From NCBI GenBank assembly GCA_963669155.1, contig OZ022586.1, positions 4,451,833 to 4,515,832 on the forward strand: 64,000 bases of DNA, written 5' to 3'. The DNA comes from Arbacia lixula (Eukaryota; Echinodermata; Echinoidea; Arbacioida; Arbaciidae). Position 1 is the first letter of the stretch, and each line of letters opens with the position of its first letter. The position numbers and the translations under genes are program-made. The notes beneath the pieces are model-generated. The model was not told the DNA's origin. It ran no database searches and saw only the letters and a list, made by a program, of their open reading frames with translations. Below are positions 32,350 through 43,850 of the stretch, one piece after another.

Positions 32350-32549
32350 NNNNNNNNNNNNNNNNNNNNNNNNNNNNNNNNNNNNNNNNNNNNNNNNNNN
32401 NNNNNNNNNNNNNNNNNNNNNNNNNNNNNNNNNNNNNNNNNNNNNNNNNNNNNNNNNNNNNNNNNNNNNNNNNNNNNNNNNNNNNNNNNNNNNNNNNNNN
32501 NNNNNNNNNNNNNNNNNNNNNNNNNNNNNNNNNNNNNNNNNNNNNNNNN
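32350..32549. other. Assembly gap (200 N)
   Basis: Exactly 200 N, a placeholder size. The same sequence (GGCGGGAGG, a long G run, then TGTTCAATCCCC and TAACAT) is on both sides, so the gap may cover a duplicated repeat or be an overlap that was not closed. Confidence 0.98.
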
Positions 32550-32586
32550 GCGGGAGGGGGGGGGGGGTGTTCAATCCCCGTAACAT

Positions 32587-32699
32587 CTTTTAAATGTAAT
32601 TTTGTATATTTATAGTTGTTATTGAAAAGGTTATTAATATGTAATAACCTTTTCAATAACAACTAAAATATATAAATTACATCAAAAAGTATTAGTATG
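32587..32699. repeat. ~113-bp palindrome
   Basis: GTTGTTATTGAAAAGGTTAT pairs with AATAACCTTTTCAATAACAA around the centre near 32,640. Outer arms TTTAAATGTAATTTT and AAATTACATCAAAAAG continue it with mismatches. It follows the G-run repeat at the gap and may be part of the same element. Confidence 0.9.
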
Positions 32700-34015
32700 T
32701 AATGGAGGATCTATGGAGATGCACCCCCCTTTCCGTTTCCTTTTTTCCCTTTTTCTTGATATTTTCATTTATATATTTTTCTTTCGCTTATGTCTCCCAA
32801 GAGATCCCAAGAGACCTCCCTTCCCTCCCAAGAGACCTAATAAAGGAAGACGCAAGAAAATGTGAAAGAAATCATGGCTACTACCCACCCCCCCCCCCCC
32901 CCCCCCTCATCAACTTTTGGAGACTCGGCGGCGGGATTGAAAACATTCAGCTCGAAGAATCCCCCCCCCCCCCCCTCCCCTTCCTCACCTTTAAACCTGG
33001 ATACGCGTCTGCTGACGTGGCTGAGGGGTGTATCATTTGTTAGTTTGTATTCATTGTCCCAGTATTGATTGTACAGCTGAATATTGGGGTATAAAATTAT
33101 GTCCGGGGAATATGTATGATTACGTACTTCCTGCGCACAATGTACATGTAACCAGAGAGGTGTAAGGAATGGAGTCAGCACGAAGTATAATTTATTCCTA
33201 CAGCAGTCGTGTGCATTGATGTCACAATGGAATAGTTTACGCGTTTGGCTCTTTGATCGAGGGAGATCCGCCGCCAAACAAGCATGACAAAATGTAGGAT
33301 GCATTTTGAGGAATATATATTCTGTATGCGCAGAAGATTTCAGAACCACTACATGAACTGAAGTGCATGTGCAGTAGTATTAAATCTTATAAAGATACGA
33401 TTCTGTGAATTTCAGATTATATTGTTGCTTCGTTTTTGTGATAAAATGAGAATACTGTAGAAAACATGCCAGAGAAATGCCTCCATATCACACATTTCCA
33501 AATCATATTTCCTTAAAAATATCTTGTAAATCGTTTATTGAGTGTTTCATCTTTCATGGAAACAACCTCAATTTCGTGTGCGGAGGTGTCCGAAAAAGTT
33601 ACGGACCAAATTCTTTCTATAATTTTTTCAAAGTTTCCCTTCGCTTACCCCAAAACTAATTCACAGTGTGTGTAAAAAGATCAGCAACGAGCTCCCAGCG
33701 AAGGCTGAACGGTTGACATACTTCTCAAAACAGATTTTCTTTTGTTATTCATAGGAAGGCACTACCTAATTAGAAATACAGCTAGTTGTTTAAAACACCT
33801 GAATGTCTTGGATTTTTATGAGGCGGCGGACCTCATAGATCAAAGGAAGTCAATCCGAGCGCAGTCCATCCATGATAGGTCCATGATGTAACAGGTATAC
33901 GTGCGAGTCTGTTTAATCAACCGAATGTGAACGTCAATGCGGCAACGCGACAACGACCGACTACACCCGCGCGAACCACTGATCTCTACACTACACCTAG
34001 TGGGTAGATCAGTGG

Positions 34016-34707
34016 TGCCAAACAAGGATGTTTAAGCACATGGACATCCATCCCTTTGAACAAGGTTTGATGCCGTCACTTAATATTCATGACTAGCAGC
34101 TGCTCTCAACAATATGATGCATACGCGATTGCGTCACGTTCACCTGGATTTTATAATAGGTCATACACATTCCTAAACGTGCATACATTTCAGCTTTCGC
34201 TGCTGAACTTTTAATTTTGTCACTAAGTTTGATATTTTTGAGATGAAAATACTAGCTTGGGCGCAGCTGGGCACGTTTTACATCTTACTTTTCCGGAAGG
34301 AAAATATCTGAAAGTAACGTTTCATGCAAATTTTTACTGGAATATGATGCGGAACATTGTGAAATTGAGACTTTTGTACTGTAACTTGATATCACGCTCA
34401 GAGCCTTTTTGCCACATTGTAACAATATTCCTCGATTGAATCTTTATAGATTCAACGTAGGCATTACATGTCACAACTGCGCAAGTAGATAGGGTGAGGA
34501 TATTTCCCCAAATTCTTCTGGGCATCCGATTTTGTTTATACTTCAAATCAAGGCAAAAATCATCCAGAGAATCGGCGGCTTCGAACATGGGAGATCAAAG
34601 AGAAAATCTTTGTAAAGCATTCTTTTGTGACTAGAAGGAGTGCACAATGAATCTGCATTAATTAAATGGCTGCTGGCACTCCATATGCTTAAACATCCTT
34701 GTGCCAA
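34016..34707. mobile_element. TIR element, ~690 bp
   Basis: The left ACAAGGATGTTTAAGCACAT and right ATGCTTAAACATCCTTGTGC ends are inverted over about 25 bases. A palindrome shared with 4,649 lies at the left edge. No transposase. Confidence 0.7.
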
Positions 34708-34730
34708 CACAGCTCAACACTAACATTAAG

Positions 34731-34886
34731 GCCACCACAGACGACACAATTTTGCCTCGATTTTACAGTCGTACGGGACGTACGACTTGAAATATGACGT
34801 CACCTTCTTGCGCAAATCCAATGACCGGGTCCTACTTTCCAGCCAGTCGCAGACTCGGATCGGATTGTGTCGTCTCAGTGGTCTGC
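34731..34886. mobile_element. Short MITE, ~156 bp
   Basis: The ends GCCACCACAGACGACACAAT and ATTGTGTCGTCTCAGTGGTC are inverted, with an internal hairpin GTCGTACG-GGA-CGTACGAC. Confidence 0.75.
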
Positions 34887-34937
34887 AGTGGTCAACAGAT
34901 GTTCATTGAAGGAGGGAAAGCATAGGTGTAGCTTTAT

Positions 34938-35480
34938 AGATGATAAGGCCCTAACGTAAACGCGCTATGTGTTCTTCTTAGTATTAGCAGCCAATATTTA
35001 GAAAGGAAATCCTCCATGTAGATGTAGCTTTAGAATGATGAGGCCCTAATGTAAACGCACCATATGTGTTCTTCTTAGTGTAAGCCTCTTAGCCAATTTA
35101 GGAAGGAAATCATACATGTAGATGTAATTTTAGAATGATGAGGCCCTTATGTAAACGCACCATGTGTTCTTCTTAGTATTAGCAGCCAATATTTAGGAAG
35201 GAAATCATCCATGTAGATGTAGCTTTAGAATGATGAGGCCCTAATGTAAACGCACTATACATGTAATGTGTTCTTCTTAGTGTATGCCTCTTAGCAGCCA
35301 ATTTAGGAAGGAAATCATAAAAACGCACTATACATGTAATGTGTTCTTCTTAGTGTATGCCTCTTAGCAGCCAATTTAGGAAGGAAATCATAAAAATATA
35401 ATTTTAAGATGATGAGGCCCTAATGTAAACGCACCATAATGTATTCTTCTTAGTGCGTGCCTCTTAGCAGCCAATTCAGC
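34938..35480. repeat. Tandem array, ~98 bp unit, five to six copies
   Basis: Each unit holds GATGAGGCCCTAATGTAAAC, then GTGTTCTTCTTAGT, AGCAGCCAAT and TTAGGAAGGAAATCAT. Some units vary in length by insertion of ATACATGTA. Confidence 0.9.
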
Positions 35481-35653
35481 GTTGTAGACTGTGCATGGAG
35501 CAGGAAACGGATTTCCTCAATTGTCCCTATATCAGCAATTGATTCATTTTTGCACAATACAGACAAATCACACGGAGCCACGTTTTCCTGGCTCTCAAAG
35601 GGTTAACACAGAGAGAAGGAATGGGTGAGAGAGGGATGAGAAGAGAGAGAGGA

Positions 35654-35654
<1 letters not shown>

Positions 35655-35692
<38 letters not shown>
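35655..35692. repeat. (GA)n microsatellite
   Basis: About 19 GA units, next to the TA-flanked element at 35,754. Confidence 0.95.
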
Positions 35693-35696
<4 letters not shown>

Positions 35697-35753
35697 GAGA
35701 ATGAGAGAGGAAAAGAGGGAGAAAGAGAGACGAGACATACTTGTGGACAAGTA

Positions 35754-37124
35754 TAAGGTGGTCTGCATTGGCAAATTTATGCACTGGCATAGGCTGGTAA
35801 ATGCACGTTCTTAAAACATCGCCTTACCCATTGAGCCAAAAATCTTCCCATTCACTTAACACGTAATGCCAAGCACGGGCTAGAATGATTTAGAAATCGA
35901 TATTCAAGCTGAAATTTTGCCATGATCCCGATATCTAATGAAAAATGGAGGCCATATTGCGGAAAGCTAGTAGATTCAGCTACAACATACTAAAATTTCA
36001 GAGTGAAAGATTGTAAAATATGAAAAGATACAGCTCCTGAAAGATTGCCTTGTCATTTCATGATTTCAAATAAATGACCCTCCAATTGACATTACACGTA
36101 CAACCTCTGATTTTGACATTAATGCCTATAATCAAATTTGCACCTTGAAGGCGTAAGCAAAATGAAAAATTAAGGCAACCCTGCCATAGAACAATGTCTT
36201 ACGCCGAACATACTGAAATTTAGGAGAAAATTGACCAAGGATTACTGAGATATGCAAAAGCGGGTAAAAAAATTCATGACGTCATAATTGAAAATTCATT
36301 TTTTCGATCCATATGACAATATGATGACGTCATGATGTATTTACCGGTAAAATGACACATGAAATCACATTTACATTTCATACTCTTTCCAAATGTTAAA
36401 AAAAAAATGGGGGTCACCGGCCATTCTAAAGAGCTATGGCCGATTGAAAGTAGTCATGTTTTTTGCAATATTTGCACACAAAAACGTATTGACGCACGCG
36501 CAGACTTTCAACTTTGACGTACCCGCACGACCTTGTTATTGTATGGAAATGGCTCAAAATTGCAGGATGTGTTGTTTGTAGTGTCAGAGACATGGAACCA
36601 GTAAAAAAAATGGAATTTTGATGCTGCGTACGCGTTACGCACGAAAAAACGCGCAAACGCGCGCACACGCGCGGAAATTTTTGAGATGCTTGAAATGACC
36701 TGAAACATATGCAAAACAATTTTGAGTTGATTTTGAGCATTTTAAAATTTTGCGCGTGCATTTTTGCACTAACGTACGCGTACGCGCGCGCTTTTATTTA
36801 TTGAAATTAATTGGGTTATCATTAAATTTATGCATGTCAAATTTCATTACATATAAATGATTGGTTCAAGAGATATATCCAATAATCGTTTTTCATTAAA
36901 TTGCTCGTAGATGACGTCACGATTATGTAATGACCTTGAAATTGTTGCGGACACATGTTCACATATATGCCTATACATGATGAAAATTTGATAAAACATG
37001 GTTCATGCATCGTTGAGATATACATGCCACAAAAAAGTGGGGGGTATGGAATAAAAATAAAAAGAAGATAGAAGATTCTGACGAAATTAAAAGGTGATCT
37101 GCCATGGCATGGCAGACCACCTAA
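35754..37124. mobile_element. TA-flanked TIR element, 1.37 kb
   Basis: The left end TAAGGTGGTCTGC and right end GCAGACCACCTAA are inverted, each flanked by TA, which fits a 2-bp TA target duplication as in mariner/Tc1-like elements. The right end is itself a near-palindrome (GTGATCTGCCATG-GCATGGCAGACCAC). The interior contains CGCG-rich alternating stretches (36,640-36,790) and no recognisable transposase. Confidence 0.65.
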
Positions 37125-37292
37125 TAAGAGAGAGGAGAGAGGAAAGAGGGAGAAATGAGGAAGATATTGTGAGATTTATAGAAACAGGGGGAAGAATATA
37201 AAGTGTACTACAAGTCTAGATTCAATGCATTGGCAAATGTTTCTTTATTAAAAATTGTTGCAGCCACATCTGTCTGTCTGGACATGGACACC

Positions 37293-37297
<5 letters not shown>

Positions 37298-37330
<33 letters not shown>

Positions 37331-37465
37331 GGGGGGGGGCTTCTTTTTGAGCACCTTGGACGTTTGGGTACAATTTTACACTGTGTCTATGGGAATGGGG
37401 GGGGGGGGGGGGGGGGTCTTTTAACATTTTCCAGGACTCTTTTCAGCAGTTCGGGGGCAAAATCA
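37298..37465 (-). repeat. Poly-T/poly-G element fragment
   Basis: After T- and G-runs, CTTCTTTTTGAGCACCTTGG, then TGTGTCTATGGGAA and TTTTAACATTTTCCAG, match 44,620-44,710 inverted. This copy lacks the GGGCCC MITE that interrupts the 44 kb copy, so it records the pre-insertion site. Confidence 0.7.
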
Positions 37466-38060
37466 CCCGAGCCCGTCTGTATTATTTCCGATGGAGAAAT
37501 GGTATCAGCCAATTGCAAGAGCCAAGACTGGCATGGGGCTATGGTTGCAGCATTGTATCAGGGAAAAAAATTAAGCTCTACACCTTTAACCTAGAGTAGT
37601 GGGGATCACACTTTGATCAAATGATTGCATATGCACTGAGAGAGGTTATATGGTGAATATTTCATTTATTACAATGATTTCTCATGATCACAAGTTCATG
37701 GTCCATTCTGACATTGATTGTGTCATTCGATGCAAGTCAAAAACTATCAACTACCGGTATATGAAATGCTTTCTGTTACCATAAAACAACAATTTAACCC
37801 GATATGTTCTCACTCAATCACTTGAAACGTGACCAATACGAAGGTTATATGACCGTCTTTTCAAGTACATGTGCTTAATATTAATGCACATATTTAGACA
37901 TCGTAACAAGAAAGATACTGTGAGAGAGGGTGGGAGAGATGAAAGGAGAGAGGGGGGGGGGGGGGGTAGGAAAAGAAAGTGGGTGGGAAGAGGTGGGGGG
38001 ATTAAATGCGAGTGAGGTCCAATATACTTTGACAAATGTTTTGCTCACATCAAAAGTGAC

Positions 38061-38395
38061 TGTTAACATAAAGATGTACTTGTTTTTAAAAAAGTTGTCA
38101 GTTTATTGATTTATCACCTCTCTGCAATAGCCGCCCCTTCAACTACTCCCCCCCCCCCCCTGTTAACATAAAGATGTACTTGTTTTTCAAAAAGTTGTCA
38201 GTTTATTGATTTATCACCTCTCTGCAATAGCCGCCCCTTCAACTACTCCCCCCCCCCCCCTGTTAACATAAAGATGTACTTGTTTTTCAAAAAGTTGTCA
38301 GTTTATTGATTTATCACCTCTCTGCAATAGCCGCCCCTTCAACTACTCCCCCCCCTCCCCCCTCCCCCCCCATCCCCCCCCCCCCCCCCCCAAAA
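38061..38395. repeat. Three near-identical 100-bp direct repeats ending in C-runs
   Basis: TGTTAACATAAAGATGTACT begins units at 38,061, 38,161 and 38,261. Each ends AGCCGCCCCTTCAACTACTC plus a C-run. The first two are almost identical, so either a very recent duplication or an assembly slip at poly-C is possible. Confidence 0.95.
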
Positions 38396-39031
38396 GAAAA
38401 AAAGAGAAAAAGAAGAGAAGAACATAAACACATATAAATAGACATTCATGGTGCTTACCATGCCTGGCCCATATTCACAACAGCATTGAACGGATGAAGG
38501 AGAAATGTAAATTACTGATATTTTTACAAAAGAACATTACTTTTGACAAATAAAAATGTCTTTCACATCAATAAGCGTGTGACCAAATATGAATGGAAGT
38601 GATGACGGTAAATCATATACTTCTTTTCATACACTGCCCACCCAAATTGGAAAATGGATCAATCTGATTGGCACAAAGAAAGAAAGAGGTCCACATGTGT
38701 CTGACACAGACATCCATTTTTAATGCATGGGCATATGGGCAATATACTGTATAGAGAGATACAAGGCGAATAAGGAAATTGCTTTGATATTTGTTGAGGG
38801 GAAAGCTCTATAAAAATCTTTGTATGTTTTTTTTAATTTGATTCTCTCACTGTTCAAACTCTTTAAATTAGCCACAGTACAAGAAATTCTTGTCTTTTGT
38901 GAGCACATGGCTTCATTGTTAATCACTGCTCAGTGGTGGGGAAGTCTTATAAATCCAAGCCACATTAGATGGGTGTGGAAATCTGTTTTTTTTTTAAATT
39001 TGGTTATTCAAGCTGCCATTTAAATGGGAGT

Positions 39032-39037
39032 TTTATT
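39032..39037 (-). terminator. EIF2S1: Candidate poly(A) signal AATAAA of EIF2S1
   Basis: The first AATAAA on the minus strand after the EIF2S1 stop, about 430 bases downstream, giving a 3' UTR of plausible length. A hairpin-forming pair (AATGCTGTGTG at 39,053, CACACAGCATT near 39,105) lies within that UTR. Confidence 0.5.
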
Positions 39038-39463
39038 ACGATTAAGAAAAGAAATGCTGTGTGCCGTTTATCTTTTCGCTGACTCTGTCCTTTAAGAGTA
39101 AGACACACAGCATTATTATACTGACTAATCCACATGAACAGATTTGCATTGTGCGGTAATCTGCAGTGAACATTGTCCAGCGAAATTGCATTTCAGAAGT
39201 CCAGATCTCACTCGTGTCAAGCTGACTCTCTCTATAACCCTCTCAGTACCAAAACTGTATGAAATGTGTGCAAGATCAATAGGTCATTCCTGGTTTGGTA
39301 CTGAAAGAGGTAATGGGAGAAATGTTTCCTAAACCGGAATGTCTGTGGGTAGGTATGTGCTCCGTCCTCGTCAAACTGGACATTTCCTCCCCAGAACTCG
39401 ATAAATATGTTTTCTCCTCGGGGCGCCGTTTCCGTCCACCACCAGAGGAGCACGCTGGAATAG

Positions 39464-39589
39464 TTAGTCCTCCCCCTCATTCCCTATTTCTTCGTTGTCG
39501 TCGTCGCCGTCGACCTCGGCGTTAGCTTTCTCCAGATTCTCCAGATGTCGCGCCAGCTCCTGTTCCTCTGTGTCTGTCACAACCTTTGG
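39464..39589 (-). CDS. EIF2S1: EIF2S1 last coding exon
   Basis: 41 codons and [23 protein letters not shown], then an acidic tail with DGDDDNEE, as in other eIF2-alpha proteins. Confidence 0.95.
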   Translation of the reverse strand, partial: PKVVTDTEEQELARHLENLEKANAEVDGDDDNEEIGNEGED

Positions 39590-42500
39590 CTGCAGAGGAA
39601 AAATCAAATACATTCATAAAAAATTGATTACTCTGGTGAAATCTTTTTAGAAGGACTACCACCCTATAAACAAAATAAGTTGTTTCTCTTGAAAAGATGT
39701 TTCTCATTGAAATCTGCATCAAACCAACTTGCTCATAAAGACCCCATTTCTTATCTCCCTTGAACAGTCTTGATAAGACATGTGTCACATGACATGCACA
39801 GATATATCTTGGGCAATTTGGGGCTTAGTTAATTGACCTTTGATGTTTAAAGGCTTTCACCTCGAATCCTATCAGTCTATCTCTATGCATGGTTCCATCT
39901 TGGTGAATGTACTAAGCTGGCTAAGCATGGGTGGGGCAGAGAAACATGAAGGAAAGAGTGTTTAATCAAACATTTTTTAGAATTATTGTCATCATTTGAT
40001 ATAAAGTGTGCAAGAGATTAGATAGAATAGTCAACGATATTTGGTGGCAAAGCTCATTGACATTTAACCTTTGACCTTGGTTGGACTTGACGCAATAGTT
40101 AAAGAAATGGGAAGAAGAAGGCCACAAAAGGGGGAAATCAAATCAAAAGTGAATTATAATAATGATGATAAATGTAATTGAATTATCGGTAAAGCAAAAA
40201 AAAAAGAAACAGATTAGCAAATTCAGACATATCCTAAAGATGTTATTTGGTAAATAAAATCTTAATAACTAGCACTGTAATTATGTTCTCTGAATAGGCA
40301 AGTAGGCAAGCAACATTAAAGGTATTGTCTGATTTTCTAATGGTACATAAGGAAGAAGAAACTCTATCAGACCTTCCCTCTGAATATTACCGGAAACTGA
40401 CTTTCAGCGAAATTATAGCAATCGCTGGATTTTGTGGAGGTTTCGGGCTGGTCGTCAGAAACCTATAGCCTACAGACCAGAGACCGCAGTGTACTGAGGT
40501 CCACACCACATTTCATGCGTTCAATGGGAGCATGCCCGCATCGCGTGGCGGATCGTGCACAGTTGTGAATACTGACTACTGCCGCTTGGTTTGACACATA
40601 AACACTGATGGTTTTCACTTTTCCTGAAAAGGATCGTGAGCGCCATGACCTTGAGAATTCACATGTCTTTTGGTAAGGGTGCACTGCTGATTCCTCCCAA
40701 ATTTCATGACCTTTTGCAAACGGGACACCCTGTCTTTAAAGGGATAGTTCACCCTGAATATAAGTTGGTTTCATAAAAATCAGACATGTGAAAGAAACCT
40801 ATTAGTGAAGGTTTGACATGCATTTGTTAAAGGATAAGAAAGTTATGAGCATTTGGAATTTCAATTTTGTGCCGTCACGTACGCTGTGTACAATATAATT
40901 ACATAAATTCCTCATTGTCTGTTTTTGACAACAGAATGATTTTTATTCACACAGGTATGTGTGTAAAAACATATTTCTGACGATATAGCCAATGCACAGG
41001 TAAAAAGGATGAATATTTTGTTTGAGAAAATGGAAATTTAAAAAAAAAATTGTACACAACATATGGGAGAGCACCTTGCATGTGACGTCACAAAATCAAA
41101 AATTTAAAAGATCACAAAGTTCTTAACCTTTGACGGATTTTCATCAACCTTCACTAATATGTTTCTTTCATGTGTCTGGTTTTATTGAAACAAACCCAAT
41201 TTCAAGGTGAACTATCCCTTTAAGAGCAACCAATGAAGCTCTGGACTGCTGTAATCATCACTCACCGCCATCATGACTTTGAAGACGCCTCCACTCTTTG
41301 TGATGCTTTCCTTGATGGCTTCCACTGCCTGCTTGAGCTTATCCACGCCCTCCACCCTCTCCAGCGTCTGGGTGGTGACCACGTACTGCGGGGGAGCGAT
41401 CAGGTTGATCTGCAGAATGCAACAAATGTCAAAGGTCAAAGCGCGGGAACAAGTGCTTCCCAATGGCGAAAGTGAATGGGTAGTGGTACTGATATCTAGA
41501 CCACTCTCTCCACCCTATCCAGCATCTGTGAGGTGATCACATCTACTGCATAGGAGCGAGCAGGTTGATATGCAGCATGCAACAAAGGTCAAAGGTCAAA
41601 GGTCAATGCACACAGACAAAAACTTCTCCAAGTTTAAAGGTATTGGGTAGTAGTAGTAGTGGTACTGATATATAGACCACTTTCTCTACCTTCCCAGTGT
41701 TTTGCCCAACACAAGTATATTAAACAAGGTGGTTCACGAACCACGAGTCTCGATGATTTCGCAATCGATAAACAGGGCTAAGTATTTTTTTCAAATATTT
41801 TTTTCAACCTTTTTGACCCCATCAGCCTCATGAAGAAACACATGTGGTATTACCCAAGGATCCTTTGTACCAAGTGTGATCACAATTGATGCAGAAATAA
41901 AGAAATGAAAGCAAGTCCAACGAAAACTTTGAGAAAAATGATGCACATGGCCTCATATCATTTGACCATTTGACCCCAGATGACCTTTGACCCCAGCATC
42001 CTCATGACGACACATGCGGTATTACCCAAGGATCATTTGTACCAAATATGATCACAATTGATGCAGAAATAAAGAAATGACAGCAAGTTAAACAAAAACT
42101 TAAACATTTTTGTAACAGACCAACAGACTAACAGACCAACAGACTCACAGTAAAAGTGACCACTAGGTATCTGCCAACTTTGTTCAGGCGAGACAAAAAG
42201 AGTGATTTACGCAACACAGGATTAATACAAAACAATCACAACTCAAGACTTATGGAACAAAATCATAATAGAATGAAAATCATGACATCCCAAAAGACAG
42301 TTTACTATATAATGTTTTGTGAAAGCAAACCAGTACATGTACATACCTTGATTGGCATTTCTTCTGTCGATAAATCAAGGCCTTTGGTGAGAGCATCTTT
42401 GACAGCATCAATACCATCATAGCCATAGCATGCAACCTCAATGTCTGTGGTAAGAGAGACAAGATAATGTAGGAGAAGGAAAGAGAGATAAGATTATATG

Positions 42501-43818
42501 AAAGAAGGGAAGAGAGATGGCTAAAAAACAAAAGCAACCCCATAGTCGACCCCTCGAATATCGGAATGGTCCATTGGCAAAGCGTGTACAAGTCGTGCGT
42601 GGGTTCGGTGTGGGAGCAGCCTAGCTGACTACCGGGGCGTTACTGGAGGTAGCTGGCAATACAACCGGTGTGGTTCGCCGTGAGGCAGCTGCCTGTAAAC
42701 CTTCAGCATTTTCGTAAAAAGTCTGAGGTTTCTTTGTTCACAATTTGGCCGAAATCCTAATTGCTCCAACACGAAACTTCGTGGAGAGTAAGACTGCGGT
42801 CTAAACTCTAGTAACATGTCAATTACTTGAAGATTTATTCCGTCGCAGACTTGTGTCGGGGAAATATAAACATCTCCTCGCTCGTTCAATCAATCACAAA
42901 AATATTCATTAAAAAAAAGTACTGCGTCATATTTATTGAAAATTCACATATGATATGATATGTCTACATCGATGGTGAAAGTTAGATGAATTTGGATGGA
43001 AAAATAACGGAGATATGCGAAGATGAATTTTGAGAAATTTCATCTCTCCATTCCGCACACATGCGTTTTGACTGTTGGAAATTCAAAATGATATGCCCCC
43101 TTTTGTTCTTTTAATTGCAGTGCTACGCTGAGCCTGTGTTCAGATGCCTCTACCTTCTGCCATTTAGCAGTTCTAAAATATAATTCCCTCAATATTCTAA
43201 AGTCATATTATTGCAGTTAATTGAATTGACATTCAGGTGACCTAAGCCAAAATGTGCAATGTGGTGCCTTTGGTACTTTTGTATACAACATGCTTATATT
43301 GATAAATATAAGTCACCTTGTAGGCAAGAGTGCTTTGATATACAGAGCACAATATGAAGGAGTAAAGAGATCGTCATAGAGTGCGTTTACCAAACTTTTT
43401 GTTTTTTGTTTTTTTCAAACAGATTGATTAATCAATCTTATTACATGAAGAGGAACAACAAGACAAAGATTATATCAGATGTAACATGTCTGGTACAAAT
43501 GCAGCATAGAATTAGCACTGAGCCTACATGTAAAGCCTTCTAATTCAAATCTATTCCTTTTCTTTGCTGTTCTTTATTCAAGTTTCTTGTCAGAGTGAAC
43601 AAACACCATATAGGCTTTAAAAATTGCACTTTTTGAAATTGGTAATGATATGTACACAATTAGAAACAAACACTTAAAACATAAATAAAAAAGAAAAGGA
43701 AAAAAAATGAGCAATTTGTACATTGCTTGTGAGCTGTATGATCAGACACTCTGGGCATACTTGATTCTGATTTGAATTTCACATAAACAAATTGAATACA
43801 ATGTAAAACTACCCCCCC

Positions 43819-43850
<32 letters not shown>

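Noticed and set aside
32837..33349. 170-codon minus-strand ORF with a cysteine-containing N-terminal part
   Set aside because: Half of it reads poly-C/poly-G runs and the rest shows no known domain or splice context.
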